From contig NC_079978.1 in NCBI RefSeq assembly GCF_029852145.1, forward strand, positions 18,085,774-18,149,773: a DNA stretch of 64,000 nucleotides. The letters are read 5' to 3'. Under the pieces are notes generated by a model. That model searched no databases and was not told the DNA's origin. It worked only from the letters and a program-made list of their open reading frames with translations. Of the stretch, positions 37,501 to 48,704 are shown piece by piece. Both the position numbers and the translations under genes were made by a program. The DNA comes from Microplitis mediator. Lineage: Eukaryota; Arthropoda; Insecta; Hymenoptera; Braconidae. Position 1 is the stretch's first letter. Each line of letters opens with the position of its first letter.

Positions 37501-38490
37501 TGGTAGTGCCATCTCGTCAGAAAAAATTCCATACGTCTCAATATACATTTATATACCCATACAAACATCTTATCATAGTGCAGGTAACATACACTGGTAC
37601 ACAGGTACCTGGATATTGGGCAAAACATTTATAGAGTCCCGATTGCGAGCACCCGGCCAAATACCTGACCAGAATGTAATGCTTTTTCAATCTGGCTTAA
37701 TATTTAGCCCAGTCATTCGCCTGATCAGGTAAAATCATACTTACCTAACTAAGCAGTAATCGTCTAATGAAAATGGTGGGTCTCAATTTTTGCACAGGCA
37801 CTCCATTAGTCGGATGACCACCTAAATTTGATTGAAAATAGTAATTTTATTAAAAATAAAAAAACATGTACGTCTGTCGACATATGCGCGATAGTAACAG
37901 GTATAAAGATGAGTATGAACACAAAGATCTCTACTGGACAGACAGGGATATTTTTTTGGTATTTGCCGAGTCTCGACATTAAAATCTGTAGATCTAATCC
38001 ATTTTTTTACGAGATGTTTTTTCCTGGTATCAGTTAATGTTTGAGATGATAGCAGAAAAAATGAAATGAAAATAAAAATATTACGATAACGGAATGAAAA
38101 TTATTTAACGCAAGGTTGAAGAGTTTATCGAGTCATAACAAAATTTATTAACCAAGCGTGTCACATAGAGCATGACTGTGAAGAGTTGAACGATCAAAGC
38201 CCTTTGAATTACTACCAAATTGCCATTTACGTGGCAATCACAGTAATCAGCCTCTACGTACATTTATCCTTCTTCCTTCTTGTAAACGTTTGTACAACTT
38301 TTATGTTATATAGCCTTTTCCTTTAGTGCAATTAAAATTCTATAATATTGACAAATCATTATGCCCACAAATAAATTCTAGTTGAAAAATTTTATTGAAG
38401 TAAGCATACCGACTATTAACATTGAAGACTTATGTCAACTCTACAGTATTTGCAGAATAAAAAATCTGGAACTAAACCAGCGCAAGACTT
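37501..38490. other. Noncoding stretch
   Basis: No gene or clear repeat recognised. Confidence 0.45.
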
Positions 38491-39492
38491 TTAACTTCCC
38501 GGGGTAGAAATTTAAAATTTTCAAAAAACGTGAATTCATTACATACCTCGACGTTTGAAGGTCCTAATTATTGGTTAAATTGCTCTTTATATTATATAAA
38601 ACCGAGTGGTTTTCGTAGAATAAATAAGTACACGGAAAAAAATAAATAGAACTGGCTACCATGTCAGATAGTAATCAGTGTCATCTATAGAAAAAAAATC
38701 TGTCTATCGGTTGACCCTGCGGGCCAGCCCCAAAACTTCCCGCTGTTTTCGAGCTCCTTGAGCTCGAAAACTCTGTCGTGAATACATTTTCGAGCTCTTC
38801 GAGCTCGAAAATACTTTTGCATGCCGTTCGTTTCGAAAAAAATAGTTTTTTATCATTTTTTCTCCAACGATATCTCTCAAACGAATCAACCGATTGAGAC
38901 GGTTGGGGTGGCAATCAACGCGTTTTATCAAGTTCTAAAGCTGATCGAATTTTGAATTCGATTTATCAAGTCGTTTTTGAGATATTTCGAAAAAAATTGA
39001 GAACAATTTTTTTTTAATTCTTTCGACAGCGGTTTCTCTTGAACGAATGAACCGATTTTGATGGTTGAGGTGGCATTCGACGCGGCTTATAAAGCTCTAG
39101 AGCCCAGTCCATTTTGGAATCAATCCATCGAGCACATTAAAAGTTATCCGAAAAAAACACTTTTGAAAAAATTTTGTTTTTGGAATATCTCTGAACGAGC
39201 CCAACCGATCAAACTCAATTTTCTTTCAGCTTCAAGATATTGACAAACCGCGTCGAATGACACCTTAAAGTTCAAAATCGGTTCATCCGTTCAAAAGATA
39301 CAGGTATTTACATACGTACGTACATACATACATACATACATACACTCGGACATCATCTTGAAATTATTCAGAATCGCTTCCTAGGACCTCAAAACGTCGA
39401 CATCTGATGAAAATTCGATTTTCGTAAATCGGACCGAAACCAATAACTTCCCGAATTTTTGAAAATTTACAATTTTCTTAGCGGGAAGTTAA
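38491..39492. mobile_element. TTAACTTCCCG-ended TIR element, complete copy
   Basis: Ends TTAACTTCCCGGGGTAGAAA and TTTTCTTAGCGGGAAGTTAA are imperfect inverted copies. The interior has gagctcgaaaa palindromes, a paired tcgacgcggcttat/caaaccgcgtcgaatg module and a (ATAC)n microsatellite at 39310-39345. It defines the family seen as fragments at 6334, 28990 and 46655. Confidence 0.75.
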
Positions 39493-40897
39493 AAATCATT
39501 CCGTCACTTTTTTACTAAAACCTGGCCTGTGCTTTTAAATCGGATCGTAGGTTGCCGCGCTTATAAATTTTTTGCAGTTGGCAGCATTGTCAATGAAGCT
39601 ATACAATCATTGCTGCAAGGCGCGAAGAGATGTGTTGTTGTCAACTAGTTTTTTATTAATTATTTAAATGTTACATTTTTATGTCTCATTGCCTCACACC
39701 ATCTGAATATAAGGTAATTATTCCATTTGTAATAATCATTATGCTGTTTCACATGTTTTGAGGGGTAGAAATCTTTCCTCGAATCGTAATTCGATTTGAG
39801 GTTAATGTTTGACTAGTTTTTGTAGGTTATGTTTGATTTTATCATTCCCTCACTTCATTCTATTAATCATCACCCCTTTACTTTCATTTAAATCGAAAAA
39901 CGTGGGGACCACATAGTCAGCTGAGGTAAGTTACTTGTGTACTATATATTGAATATATAAAATTGTCAATTATTACAAATTATATTCTTAATATTATACA
40001 TAGTAATTTTTCGTAAATTCGTGAGAGCTACTCAAATGTTTCATTAAGCACTGAAAAATTTTATTTTTTATTTTTTATTAATAAGTAGTAAATATACATA
40101 GGTCTCATTTGTAAGTAGATAAGAGGAAAGTCAAACATAACTTATCGGATGTCACCCATAACCCATAATAAGTCGATCAAGTGCGTAGGTAATTAACAAT
40201 AATTAATGACTAACGTAAAAAAGAAGATGATATATGAGTTAGTTTGTCAGTTGGCTTAGAACTTAATAACTATTAAGTAAAAATAATAAATTATAACTTG
40301 GATCACAAATAAAACGAAATTCAGTCACTTACGAAATTAAAATAAAAAATTTGGTTTATAGACATTTATAAACAATTCATTCATCGATACATTTATACGG
40401 TCGATTTAACTGATGCATGATATAGTCAATGGACTGATCTGGTATTCGTCGAAACTGGTCAAAACTTGGAAAATATACACATGCCCTATTTCCTAGAGGT
40501 TGCCTCACGTTGTCGCTCTATATTTCGCTTTAGTAGCCAGAGAGAAATCCAATTTTAAAGTTTTACGCGCTCAACCTATTGAGCTTTAAAGTTTGCTGAT
40601 CGATGGAAACAGAGCTGACATTATTTTTGTGGTAAAAAGTTTTTATACAAAACAATGACATTATAAAAAATATATACTAATCCAGTAGTATTTTACATAA
40701 TAGTGATTAAACATTTGGTTTAAAAGGCAGTTCCAGCGTGGTATACTATAGTCAGAGTATTTACTATAGACAAAAATTTGGAAGTCTCGGCACACAGACG
40801 TTCACACATACAATCACATATTGTTAGTTTCAGTGATCTGACAACGTTGCTCTGAGTGTTTATGTATTTTTGTTCATGGTCTCAGTATATACAAATA
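39493..40897. other. AT-rich noncoding stretch
   Basis: No recognisable gene, RNA or repeat. Confidence 0.45.
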
Positions 40898-41140
40898 CAC
40901 AGAAAAAAAGGATTTCTTAGTGCAAGAAATTTTTAATTGTCCTAAAAAAATTTTTACTTACCTCAAGAAATTTTTCGAATTATAAATTGAAAACTTAAAA
41001 CTTCTTGGAGCGAAAGTAAATTTTTTTAGAGCAAGAAAAAATTTTTGGAACCGAGAAATTTTTTCTTGTCTTAAGAAAATTTTTGTTTTCAATTTATAAA
41101 ACAAAAAATTTCTTGCGCCAAGAAAATTTTTTTTTCTGTG
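40898..41140. mobile_element. CACAGAAAAAAA-ended TIR element, word tcttgaa-caaga
   Basis: Starts CACAGAAAAAAAGGATTTCTT, ends AAAATTTTTTTTTCTGTG. Left flank TA, right flank CA. Interior words are aaatttcttgcgccaagaaa. Same word family as 888-1091. Confidence 0.75.
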
Positions 41141-42582
41141 CAGTATTGTGTTTTCTAATAATAGTACCTATTGTTTAATTAAAAAGATGCCCAAGCAATT
41201 ATGGCACAAAGGTCAATATATATAAAAAACGAAAATTTATCTAAAAAATTGTATTTTAATTCTGATATGAAAAAGGCCAAAGAAAAAAAAAAGAGTCAAC
41301 TGAAAAAATATTTATACCGTCATTAAAGTTTTATGTTCTTACTTTATGTTAATTTTTTTATAAAATATATAAGTGTAAAAGAAAAAAAGTATCATATTTA
41401 TTTATTTATTTATTTAATCGTTTTTTTATTTGTATCTAATTTAAATAGTGATTTTAATATTTTAGTTACGCAGCTGAATTTCACTAAAACCGTGAAAGAT
41501 TTGAAATTCCCGCTTTTTAATTTACGCTATTTCAGAGAGCGTTGCGCACGGCGTTGCCAGATCACTATAATTTGTAAAGTAGGCCGGTTGGAAATGGATC
41601 GAAAATTATTTTTTTTAATTATTATATCTCGATAACAAAACGGTGAAGTGCTACTTTTATTTTTTTAACTTATTCTAAAAACATTTTTCAACACTCTCCT
41701 ACTTTTTTTTTTCCAATTTTGTCGAAAGAATTTTTTAATATAATAAAAAATAGTTGGAGAGACCGAACATTTTACAAACTTTAAATGGGACATGGCCCTC
41801 AAAATCGCGAACTTTGTCTTCAAATATCTCGCGATCTAAACGGTCAAAAATTATGAAATTTTAGGAATTCATAAGTAAAGCTATTCTAAGCATGTGCAAA
41901 AAAATTTCAGCCGAATCTGTCAAAAAATGGTTTCATGCTGGATCTACCTTAAGACTCAGAAAATAAGGAAATCTTGGCGCGGAAAATTTTTTCTCGTCAC
42001 AAGAATATTTTTTGCGGTTCTTAATGATAACGAGAAATTTCTTTACTTAAAGAACAAAATTTCCTAAGATTTAGTTATCTGGGCATAAGATTTTATTTTA
42101 TTAAACCAACGTAATATGTACTTCTTGAATTAAGAAATATTTTTTTAAAGTGCGAAAAGTAGATTTTCCGCCTAAAAATGAAATCAAAGTCCTCTATGAA
42201 TGACAACTGAAGTTGAGGCCTATCAGGCCCGATGTAAAAGAGGTCCTCTCTGAATGGCGCCCAGCCGCAAAAAGAGGATGAGACTGAGTGTTCCTGTTTT
42301 TTATACCCTAGTGCAGCACCCTCTACAATTAGCGCCTGCGCTCCAAGCCTTTCTCGGAAACTTGACTCTCGTAGTTAACAACAACCGGATCCAAATCACT
42401 GTGAACTTCAAGCTGAGTGTGCAGTCGTAATAAAGCTAACGAGGCAAATTTAAATAATGAAATAGAGAGAATGTAATTTAAATTTCCCGGTTACAACTTA
42501 TTAGGCTAATTAGAAAGCTAAAGAAGTCCTAACCAATATCTATTGCTTAAATAATATGCTAGAGAGGAAAAAAACTCATTAA
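41141..42582. other. Noncoding stretch
   Basis: A 100-residue frame at 41333 is low-complexity. 42180-42420 is GC-richer (ggcgcccagccgcaaaaaga) but unrecognised. Confidence 0.4.
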
Positions 42583-43305
42583 TGGGGGGGTAGCGTATTA
42601 AAATTTGTTTTTTTTTCGGTTTTTTTTTGCTATAGATATCATGGATAATAGCAACATCCTTCATGGACCTGGCATTGATGATTCAGTGTGAGGTAAGCCG
42701 ATGAATTCCGCTTATAGATGTTTTATACCAGAATTTTTAGTGTTCAAAACTTTAAAGCGATTTTCCCACCACAAATGTTTTCAAAGTCCGGTGACCATCA
42801 TAACTTAAAAACTACTGTACCGATCCTTTTGAAATTTTGAACACTATTTCTGTACATATTTTACGAGATAACGCTGGAGAACTTTTCTAAAATTTATTAA
42901 TAATTCGAATTTTTCAATAACAAAATGAGTCAATTTTTTTGCTAAAAAATCGTGTTTTTCCCCTTGAGTGTTCCAAAAAAGTGGAAAATTCAGATTTTGA
43001 AAAACTTTCCCAGCGTTACCTGGGGAAAACTATTATCTAATGAAAAAACTTTGAACCCTTGATTTCAGATGATCCAGCACTCAGTTATGATCGTCACCGC
43101 GATCCAACTTTTTTTCTGAGGCGCGTCCAAGTAATTGCTGCCATTACCGTATTCTTCAATATTTCTTCGTGAAAATTTCACAAAATATTTTTCAAACATC
43201 ATACTTTAATGTACCATTAGTTCGAATGAAGCGATTTTAACGGTGTCATTACAAAAAATTCTTAAAAAAATGTCTTTTTTTGTAAGAATTAACGCTACCC
43301 TCCCC
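42583..43305. mobile_element. TTAA-flanked GGGGGGGTAGCG element
   Basis: TTAA at 42579-42582 and 43306-43309 flank inverted ends TGGGGGGGTAGCGTATT and AATTAACGCTACCCTCCCC. Non-autonomous and piggyBac-like by target site, with termini different from the other TTAA family here. Confidence 0.75.
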
Positions 43306-44559
43306 TTAATGATTTAGTTCCGTCATACTGAACCATTTTATATTAGGGTTAGATGAACCGAAAAACTGCATACTTTATATCGAAGCTACTTGTCGTTACT
43401 GTCACGTCGACTCAATTTCAACTTTGAGAATTGGATTTTTTAGCGGGAAATTTTAATTTCTTCGAATTGGAAGCATGGGGATTGTTTGAATAAGAAAGTA
43501 TTTCAATTGGCTGGTTTCTACAACCAGTATGCAGTTTCTACTTCCAATATGCATGAAATGTTTAATTAAAATATTGATATATTATTGAACTATTTTGTTA
43601 CGGGTTAAAAAACTATAAGAATGAAAAAGTACTATGATTACAAGAAGAAAAAAATTTTATAAACATAAACTTCAAGTTCTGTATGTAACTTTAATATTTG
43701 AGTTATAGAATGTCTATATGAGTTAGCGAGAAACGTCAACTCTCAAGAGATATAGACAACATTTTTTTGTTTTCTCTCTTTTTAAGTCGTTTTGAGTTTG
43801 AAGATACAAAAATATATGTACTTTGAATGAAAGTTTAGTTTTAATGTTAAGGGACTGACACTAGAAGATAAAGTTTAAGAGGTGCATCGTTGAGATAGAC
43901 GAACATAAGGGATGAAAAAAGTACATATTCTCCAGTTGAAAGTGATAACTTGTACTTTTTGTTGTTTTGAGACAAAAAGAAACTTTCTGCAATAACAAGT
44001 TACACTAATTTATTCTTTTTTTTTTTTTTTACCACTAAGTACTGTCAGAAAAGAGTCACTATATAGAAAAGGATATGGCATAACAAAAAAATATGCAACA
44101 TAAAAAATATTTTAAAAGATTTGAAAAATGATAAAATTTTGAGTTCTGCATAATTTTTGATAAAAATTTTTGAAATTTTTTTCCATTGGTAAAACTTCCT
44201 TGTCGGATGAAAGAAAACTTCTGACCAAATTTCACACAAATCGGAAGGGGTTGATTCCAACTATCGGTCGAGTTAACATGGCCCCTACTATATTCGGCAT
44301 ATATTTTTTTTAGAAATATACCTAATTATGTTTTTAATATTTTTTTTAAATTTTATTTGTTTTCTAGTATATAGCTGTAGTAACGGCCTTTTACACTTTT
44401 TGCCTTTATATCGCAACTGCTTTACTTCTTTTTCTGCCTTCATTGTGCGGCTGTGACCCGACGGGCTTATACTTTACTGCATCATTACGGTGATGCCCTA
44501 CAACCCTCTCTTAAGCAATGGAGATGTAGTGGTGTAGGAAAAACACAGAGAAAACTTAG
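43306..44559. other. AT-rich noncoding stretch
   Basis: No gene recognised. Confidence 0.45.
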
Positions 44560-44780
44560 CCAGTACAGTTTCGGTTTTGGATGAAGCTCCAGTGATCATT
44601 AAAATTCCCATTTTACCGATCACTGGATCTTCATCCCGCGCCTAACGGTCAGAGACCTTCGTTCGAACCCGATGTGTGGCTAAATGGTCACCCAGCCAAG
44701 TAGTGACCATGCTCGATGCTACTTAACTTCGGTTATCGCCCGAGCCACGCGCGTGCCGAAGGGCTGCCTCAGCCGCTTTA
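44560..44780 (-). repeat. 5S rRNA-headed SINE-like repeat
   Basis: On the minus strand from about 44745, ccgaagttaagtagcatcga, then ctacttggctgggtgacc match the 5S rRNA internal control region. The sequence then departs from 5S into a tail with gggttcgaacgaagg. A 5S head joined to a non-5S body is the SINE3 layout. A shorter 5S match is at 35281-35340. Confidence 0.65.
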
Positions 44781-45021
44781 ATTATGTTTTTAATGTATTT
44801 CAAATATACACGGAGAAAAATTTTGGCTCGAAACCTAGCAATTTTTATTATGCTGTCGACCAAACTGGAAAAAGGAAGTGAAGCATCCAAAAAATTACTA
44901 TGCTCGTACCAAAAATTATCATGCTCATCCAAAAAATTATTATGCTGTATTACAATACTTACTACGGGCGAGAAACTTATCGATAAGCTTTTATAACAAT
45001 TACTTCCATACATTATAACAG

Positions 45022-46305
45022 CTCCCGGGTCAAAAAAAAATCTTAAATTTATTGACTTGATTTAACTTAATTTTCTTTGAAGTCGTCGATATGCCGACAA
45101 CTGTATTCCACATTTTAAGTTTTTTTAACTTTTTTTGACTTAATATTGACTTAATCTTGACTTTTTTTAACTTTTTTGACTTAGATTAGACTTTTTTTGA
45201 CTTAAATTATTTCATTGACTTAAATTTGACTTATTTTGTCTTAAAAAAACAACTGGTTATCGATTCGAAATCTAGTTCTATATTTGACTTAATTTTAACT
45301 TAAAAATTAAGTCAAATCGAATGTGGTTTTTATAGTTATTTATTAATTAAACTAATCTAAAATTAAAACTCAATTTTAATTATAGCAAATTTTTTTTAAA
45401 TTATTTCTGATTAAATTAAAATTACTATAAAAAAAAATTTTTATTGCAATGATTTTTTTTTATTCTGTTCCTGAAGAATTTGTATAAGCTCTTGTTTACA
45501 ATATCATTCATTTTCATATTGATTAACCAAATCTGCAATAAACGTTTTATTACCTGTATTAATATAAAAACATACCGATAGTAAATTTTCGACAGGAATC
45601 GCAAATACATTTTCAGTTACAATGAATTCATAAAAGTGTGATAGTTGGAGAAGTCTGACAGGCTCTTTGAAAGGTTTTGTATGCAGAAGAGTTATTATTG
45701 CAAAATGATGGCCAAGGCACTTACAATTACTAATTTTTTGACCATCGCATATTTTATCAATAATTTTTATAAAAGAATGAAGAAGACCAAAACGTTTTTC
45801 ATTCAAGTATTTAAATGCTACATAAGAATTATTTTTTAATGTTTCTTTACAATTTTTTGATATAAACAATATACCATTTAATAATAATCGAAAATATTCT
45901 AAACCATAAACACCTCGAATAATTATTACTATTATTAATTATATGTTACTAATTATAAGTATTTTTTAAAATTGCGTTGTAACTGTCTAATTTTGTTTTA
46001 TTCTGACTTTAATGTAACTTTTTTTAACTTAAATCTAAGTAAAATGTATTAAAATCGACGCAATTCTGACTTGAATCTGACTTTTTTTGTCTTAAATCTA
46101 AAAGAAATAGAGTCAAACTGAACCAGTTTTGACTTAAATGTGACTTATTTTGTCTTAAATCGATCGTAACTAAGCCAGAAAAAGTCAAATCTAAGTCAAG
46201 TGTTATGGAAATTTTACATTGACTAAAAAAATTAACGTAGGTGAAATTTGAAGGATTTTGACTTAAATTTTAAGTCATAATTAAGATTTTTTTTCGACCC
46301 GGGAG
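45022..46305. mobile_element. CTCCCGGGTCAAAA-ended TIR element, word ttgacttaa, with internal ORF
   Basis: Ends CTCCCGGGTCAAAAAAAAAT and ATTTTTTTTCGACCCGGGAG. The shoulders (45040-45330 and 45990-46290) are made of ttgacttaaattttgactt words in both orientations. The centre carries a minus-strand open frame instead of words. Confidence 0.85.
45504..45942 (-). CDS. Unrecognised protein fragment inside a TIR element
   Basis: The minus-strand frame is open from about 45942 to the stop at 45504, about 145 residues. It contains RGVYGLEYFRLLLNG, YLNEKRFGLLHSFIK, CLGHHFAIITLLHTKPFKEP and NVFAIPVENLLSVCFYI. Mixed hydrophobic/charged composition and the lack of repeats make it look like true former coding sequence. 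The first ATG is internal or absent, so an upstream exon is missing or it is a fragment. Its position at the centre of the element suggests transposon-encoded or captured cargo. I do not recognise the family. Confidence 0.4.
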
Positions 46306-46654
46306 TTGTGATGCGACATAATAATTTTTTGGTTACTTCACTTTCTGTTTCAAGTTTGGTCGACAGCATAATAAAAATTGCTAGGTTTCGAGCCAACATT
46401 TTTCTCCGTGTATGTTACACATATTTTAGCTATATTCAATTATGGTATTTTCTTTATAAAGTAAATATATTTAACATATATTCATAGCATATTCCATCAA
46501 TTTTATTTTGAATATAAAGCCAATATACTTTTGTTTTATTACGATCACATATTATTTATATGTAGAAATATATTTTCAATATATTTAACATAGGGGAGAC
46601 CGGAGCAGGGAGGCCTCTGGGACAGAGAGGCCCCCTTGAAATTTTGATAAAAAA

Positions 46655-46770
46655 AAACTTTTTTTTAACTTCCTGCTAAGGAAATCGACGATTTTCGAAA
46701 AATTGGGAAGTTATTGTTTTCACCCCGATTTGTGAAAATCGGAATTTCATCGCGAAAAATAGTCCAGATC
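46655..46770. repeat. TTAACTTCCTGC repeat fragment
   Basis: Left-end fragment of the 38491-39492 family (aacttcctgctaaggaaatc, aaattgggaagttattg). Just before it, 46592-46640 is a GC-richer ggggagaccggagcagggag segment with an internal gaggcc inverted repeat. Confidence 0.55.
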
Positions 46771-47614
46771 TACCCCTGATCAAATCTAATCAAATCAGAT
46801 CAACCTAGATTAAATCAGATCAACTTAGATCAACCTAGATCTAGTCAGATCAAAATAGATCAACATTGATCAAACGATCCATTTATGAAGTAAATATAAA
46901 TAGATCTAATTGGATCTGTACGGATCAAACCAGATCTGAGCTGATATAACTTTTTCTCGGGAAAAAAAATTATGAGAAATTTATTATTTTATTAATATCA
47001 TTGGGTAAATAAGTATAAAATACTTTAAGGAAAAATTCTTTATGTATCTTAGAATGAGATTACTTTCATTATTGTTCATAAAAAAGTGATCCTCTATATT
47101 TATGCAAAATGTTTCATATTGATTATAATCATTTTTATTTAACAAATAATTAGTCTAATTTATGGCAATAGTTAATTACTTATACTCATTTTGTATTACT
47201 GTCGAGATCAGTAACTATTGGATATTTTGTTTTATTTAAATTAGTATCTTCTTAATTATATGTTAATTTGTATTGTTCGGAGAAGAGTGATCTTGAATAT
47301 GAATCTTTATTAAGTCAAATTTCAATTGTATCGTTCAAAGGAGAAGATAAAGCCGATCTCATATGGAACATGAAACGTTTACTTTTAATTTTAATGGCTT
47401 CAATCTTATATATTTTATATTATTGTGATATATTTGATATATTTTTAATCAGACATATCAATTTTTATTAAGATAGAGATAAAAAAACAGATCTATTCAG
47501 ATCTAGCGAATTAGATCAAATTTGATCTAAACAGATCTGGCCAAAATGCAGATCTGTTCAGATCTGAAACATCAGATCTAATTTGATCTGAATAGATCTA
47601 AATTTTTTTTCCCG
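46771..47614. repeat. agatctgatcaga word region with CCCGGG ends
   Basis: agatcaacctagatcta words at 46775-46940 and agatctgatctaa words at 47480-47605. The termini cgggaaaaaaaatt (46945) and aattttttttcccggg (47614) are inverted copies, but the words extend left of the first, so the structure is rearranged. A motif-free 67-residue frame lies at 47268. Confidence 0.5.
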
Positions 47615-47750
47615 GGTTAAAGATACAACTGGATCACTTCAAGCCTTCTTTATTCTCCATCAATCAATGAACAAATTGAGCTTTTAACCGAAGTTCTAAC
47701 TCAATTGTTTATCAATATTTTTACTATTATATATAAATATTCTTCGAAAT

Positions 47751-47962
47751 GGTGTCACGACTAAATATTTAACCCTAAATATCTAACGTCAAAATATCTA
47801 AGAAATTAGATCTAATCCAAATATATTTTGTACCATAATAGAATTAAAACCTGATCTAAAACCAAAAACGATGATCGTTGATTAAAATATTTCGTCATTA
47901 GATCTTTTGTCGTCAGATATTTTAAATTAGATATTTTGAATTAGTTATTTAGTCATGTAACC
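47751..47962. mobile_element. MITE with a 9-bp target-site duplication
   Basis: CTTCGAAAT flanks both ends (47742-47750 and 47963-47971). The inverted ends are GGTGTCACGACTAAATA and its diverged complement, TATTTAGTCATGTAACCC. Interior words are aaatatctaa. The 8-9 bp duplication points to a Mutator-, hAT- or P-type transposase. Confidence 0.75.
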
Positions 47963-47971
47963 CTTCGAAAT

Positions 47972-48182
47972 AGGGTAGAAGAACCGTTTTTGGCGACTTA
48001 GAAATTTTGAATAAAATAATTTGTAAAATACGCAACAACATAATTAATTTTTTTAAATGTGCTTGAAGATATTTTTATTAGACTATTGCAATGAAATTTT
48101 ATTTTATACTTTTTCATTATTTAAAATAAAGTATTGAATGTCCAAAAATGGAGCAGTGGCCACAAATGGTACTTCTACCCTA
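47972..48182. mobile_element. AGGGTAGAAG-ended MITE, copy 1
   Basis: Starts agggtagaagaaccgttttt and ends aaatggtacttctaccct. Copy 2 is the reverse complement at 61753-61971. The short frame at 48138 starts inside it and is not a gene. Confidence 0.75.
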
Positions 48183-48612
48183 AATCTTTCTTGGACTTTT
48201 CAGTTCAAATATCTTATAAACTATTGGGAATACGATAAGAACAGTTCGAGTCATTTTTATGTTTCAGTAACAAATAAACAAATTGAGCTTTCAACCGAAA
48301 CTCTAACTCAATTGTTTAATGAATTATGTATAAAAGTAAATTATTTATATAAATACTTTTATTCATAACTTATGCATGTGTTTAATGGAATTATTTTATT
48401 GGCTTCATTTGGTGAATCATCGCCACATTTAAGTTTCATGTTATCATTTCGGTCGTAAAAACATAAAAGCAAGTTAAATTTTATAATAACTTCTTTTTTT
48501 TATCACGGGTGACTAATAGATAATAAAGTAGTTAATAAATAAAGTCGTTAACGACAATGTAAAAGTGGAGAACGATCACGCGCTGGATTTGTGATCGCTT
48601 ATGCAAGTGGAC
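48183..48612. other. Upstream region of the DUF4803-like gene
   Basis: aaacaaattgagctttcaac...ctctaactcaattgttta at 48275-48325 is a diverged duplicate of 47665-47720. No other signal until the TATA box. Confidence 0.4.
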
Positions 48613-48620
48613 TATATAAA
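48613..48620 (+). promoter_or_regulatory. Putative TATA box
   Basis: TATATAAA lies about 85-92 bp before the start codon at 48705, so transcription would begin near 48645 with a short 5' leader. Position and match are good, but such strings are common in AT-rich DNA. Confidence 0.5.
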
Positions 48621-48704
48621 TCATTGCTACATGCTTATTGTGTATTGGGACATTTGAAACGTAATTAGTAAAAAGCTGTAAAACAAAAATTTTCAGTTTC
48701 AAAA

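Larger units (their letters stand above)
44809..46410. mobile_element. CACGGAGAAAAAT element with long arms, hosting another element
   Basis: TA on both sides. Arms of about 100 nt: cacggagaaaaattttggct, ctcgaaacctagcaattttt, attatgctgtcgaccaaact, mirrored on the right. The interior is occupied by 45022-46305. Its right arm is also found at 26960-27043. Confidence 0.85.

Noticed and set aside
48138..48368. 76-residue frame upstream of the gene
   Set aside because: Begins inside a MITE and runs into noncoding DNA; no splice link to the gene.
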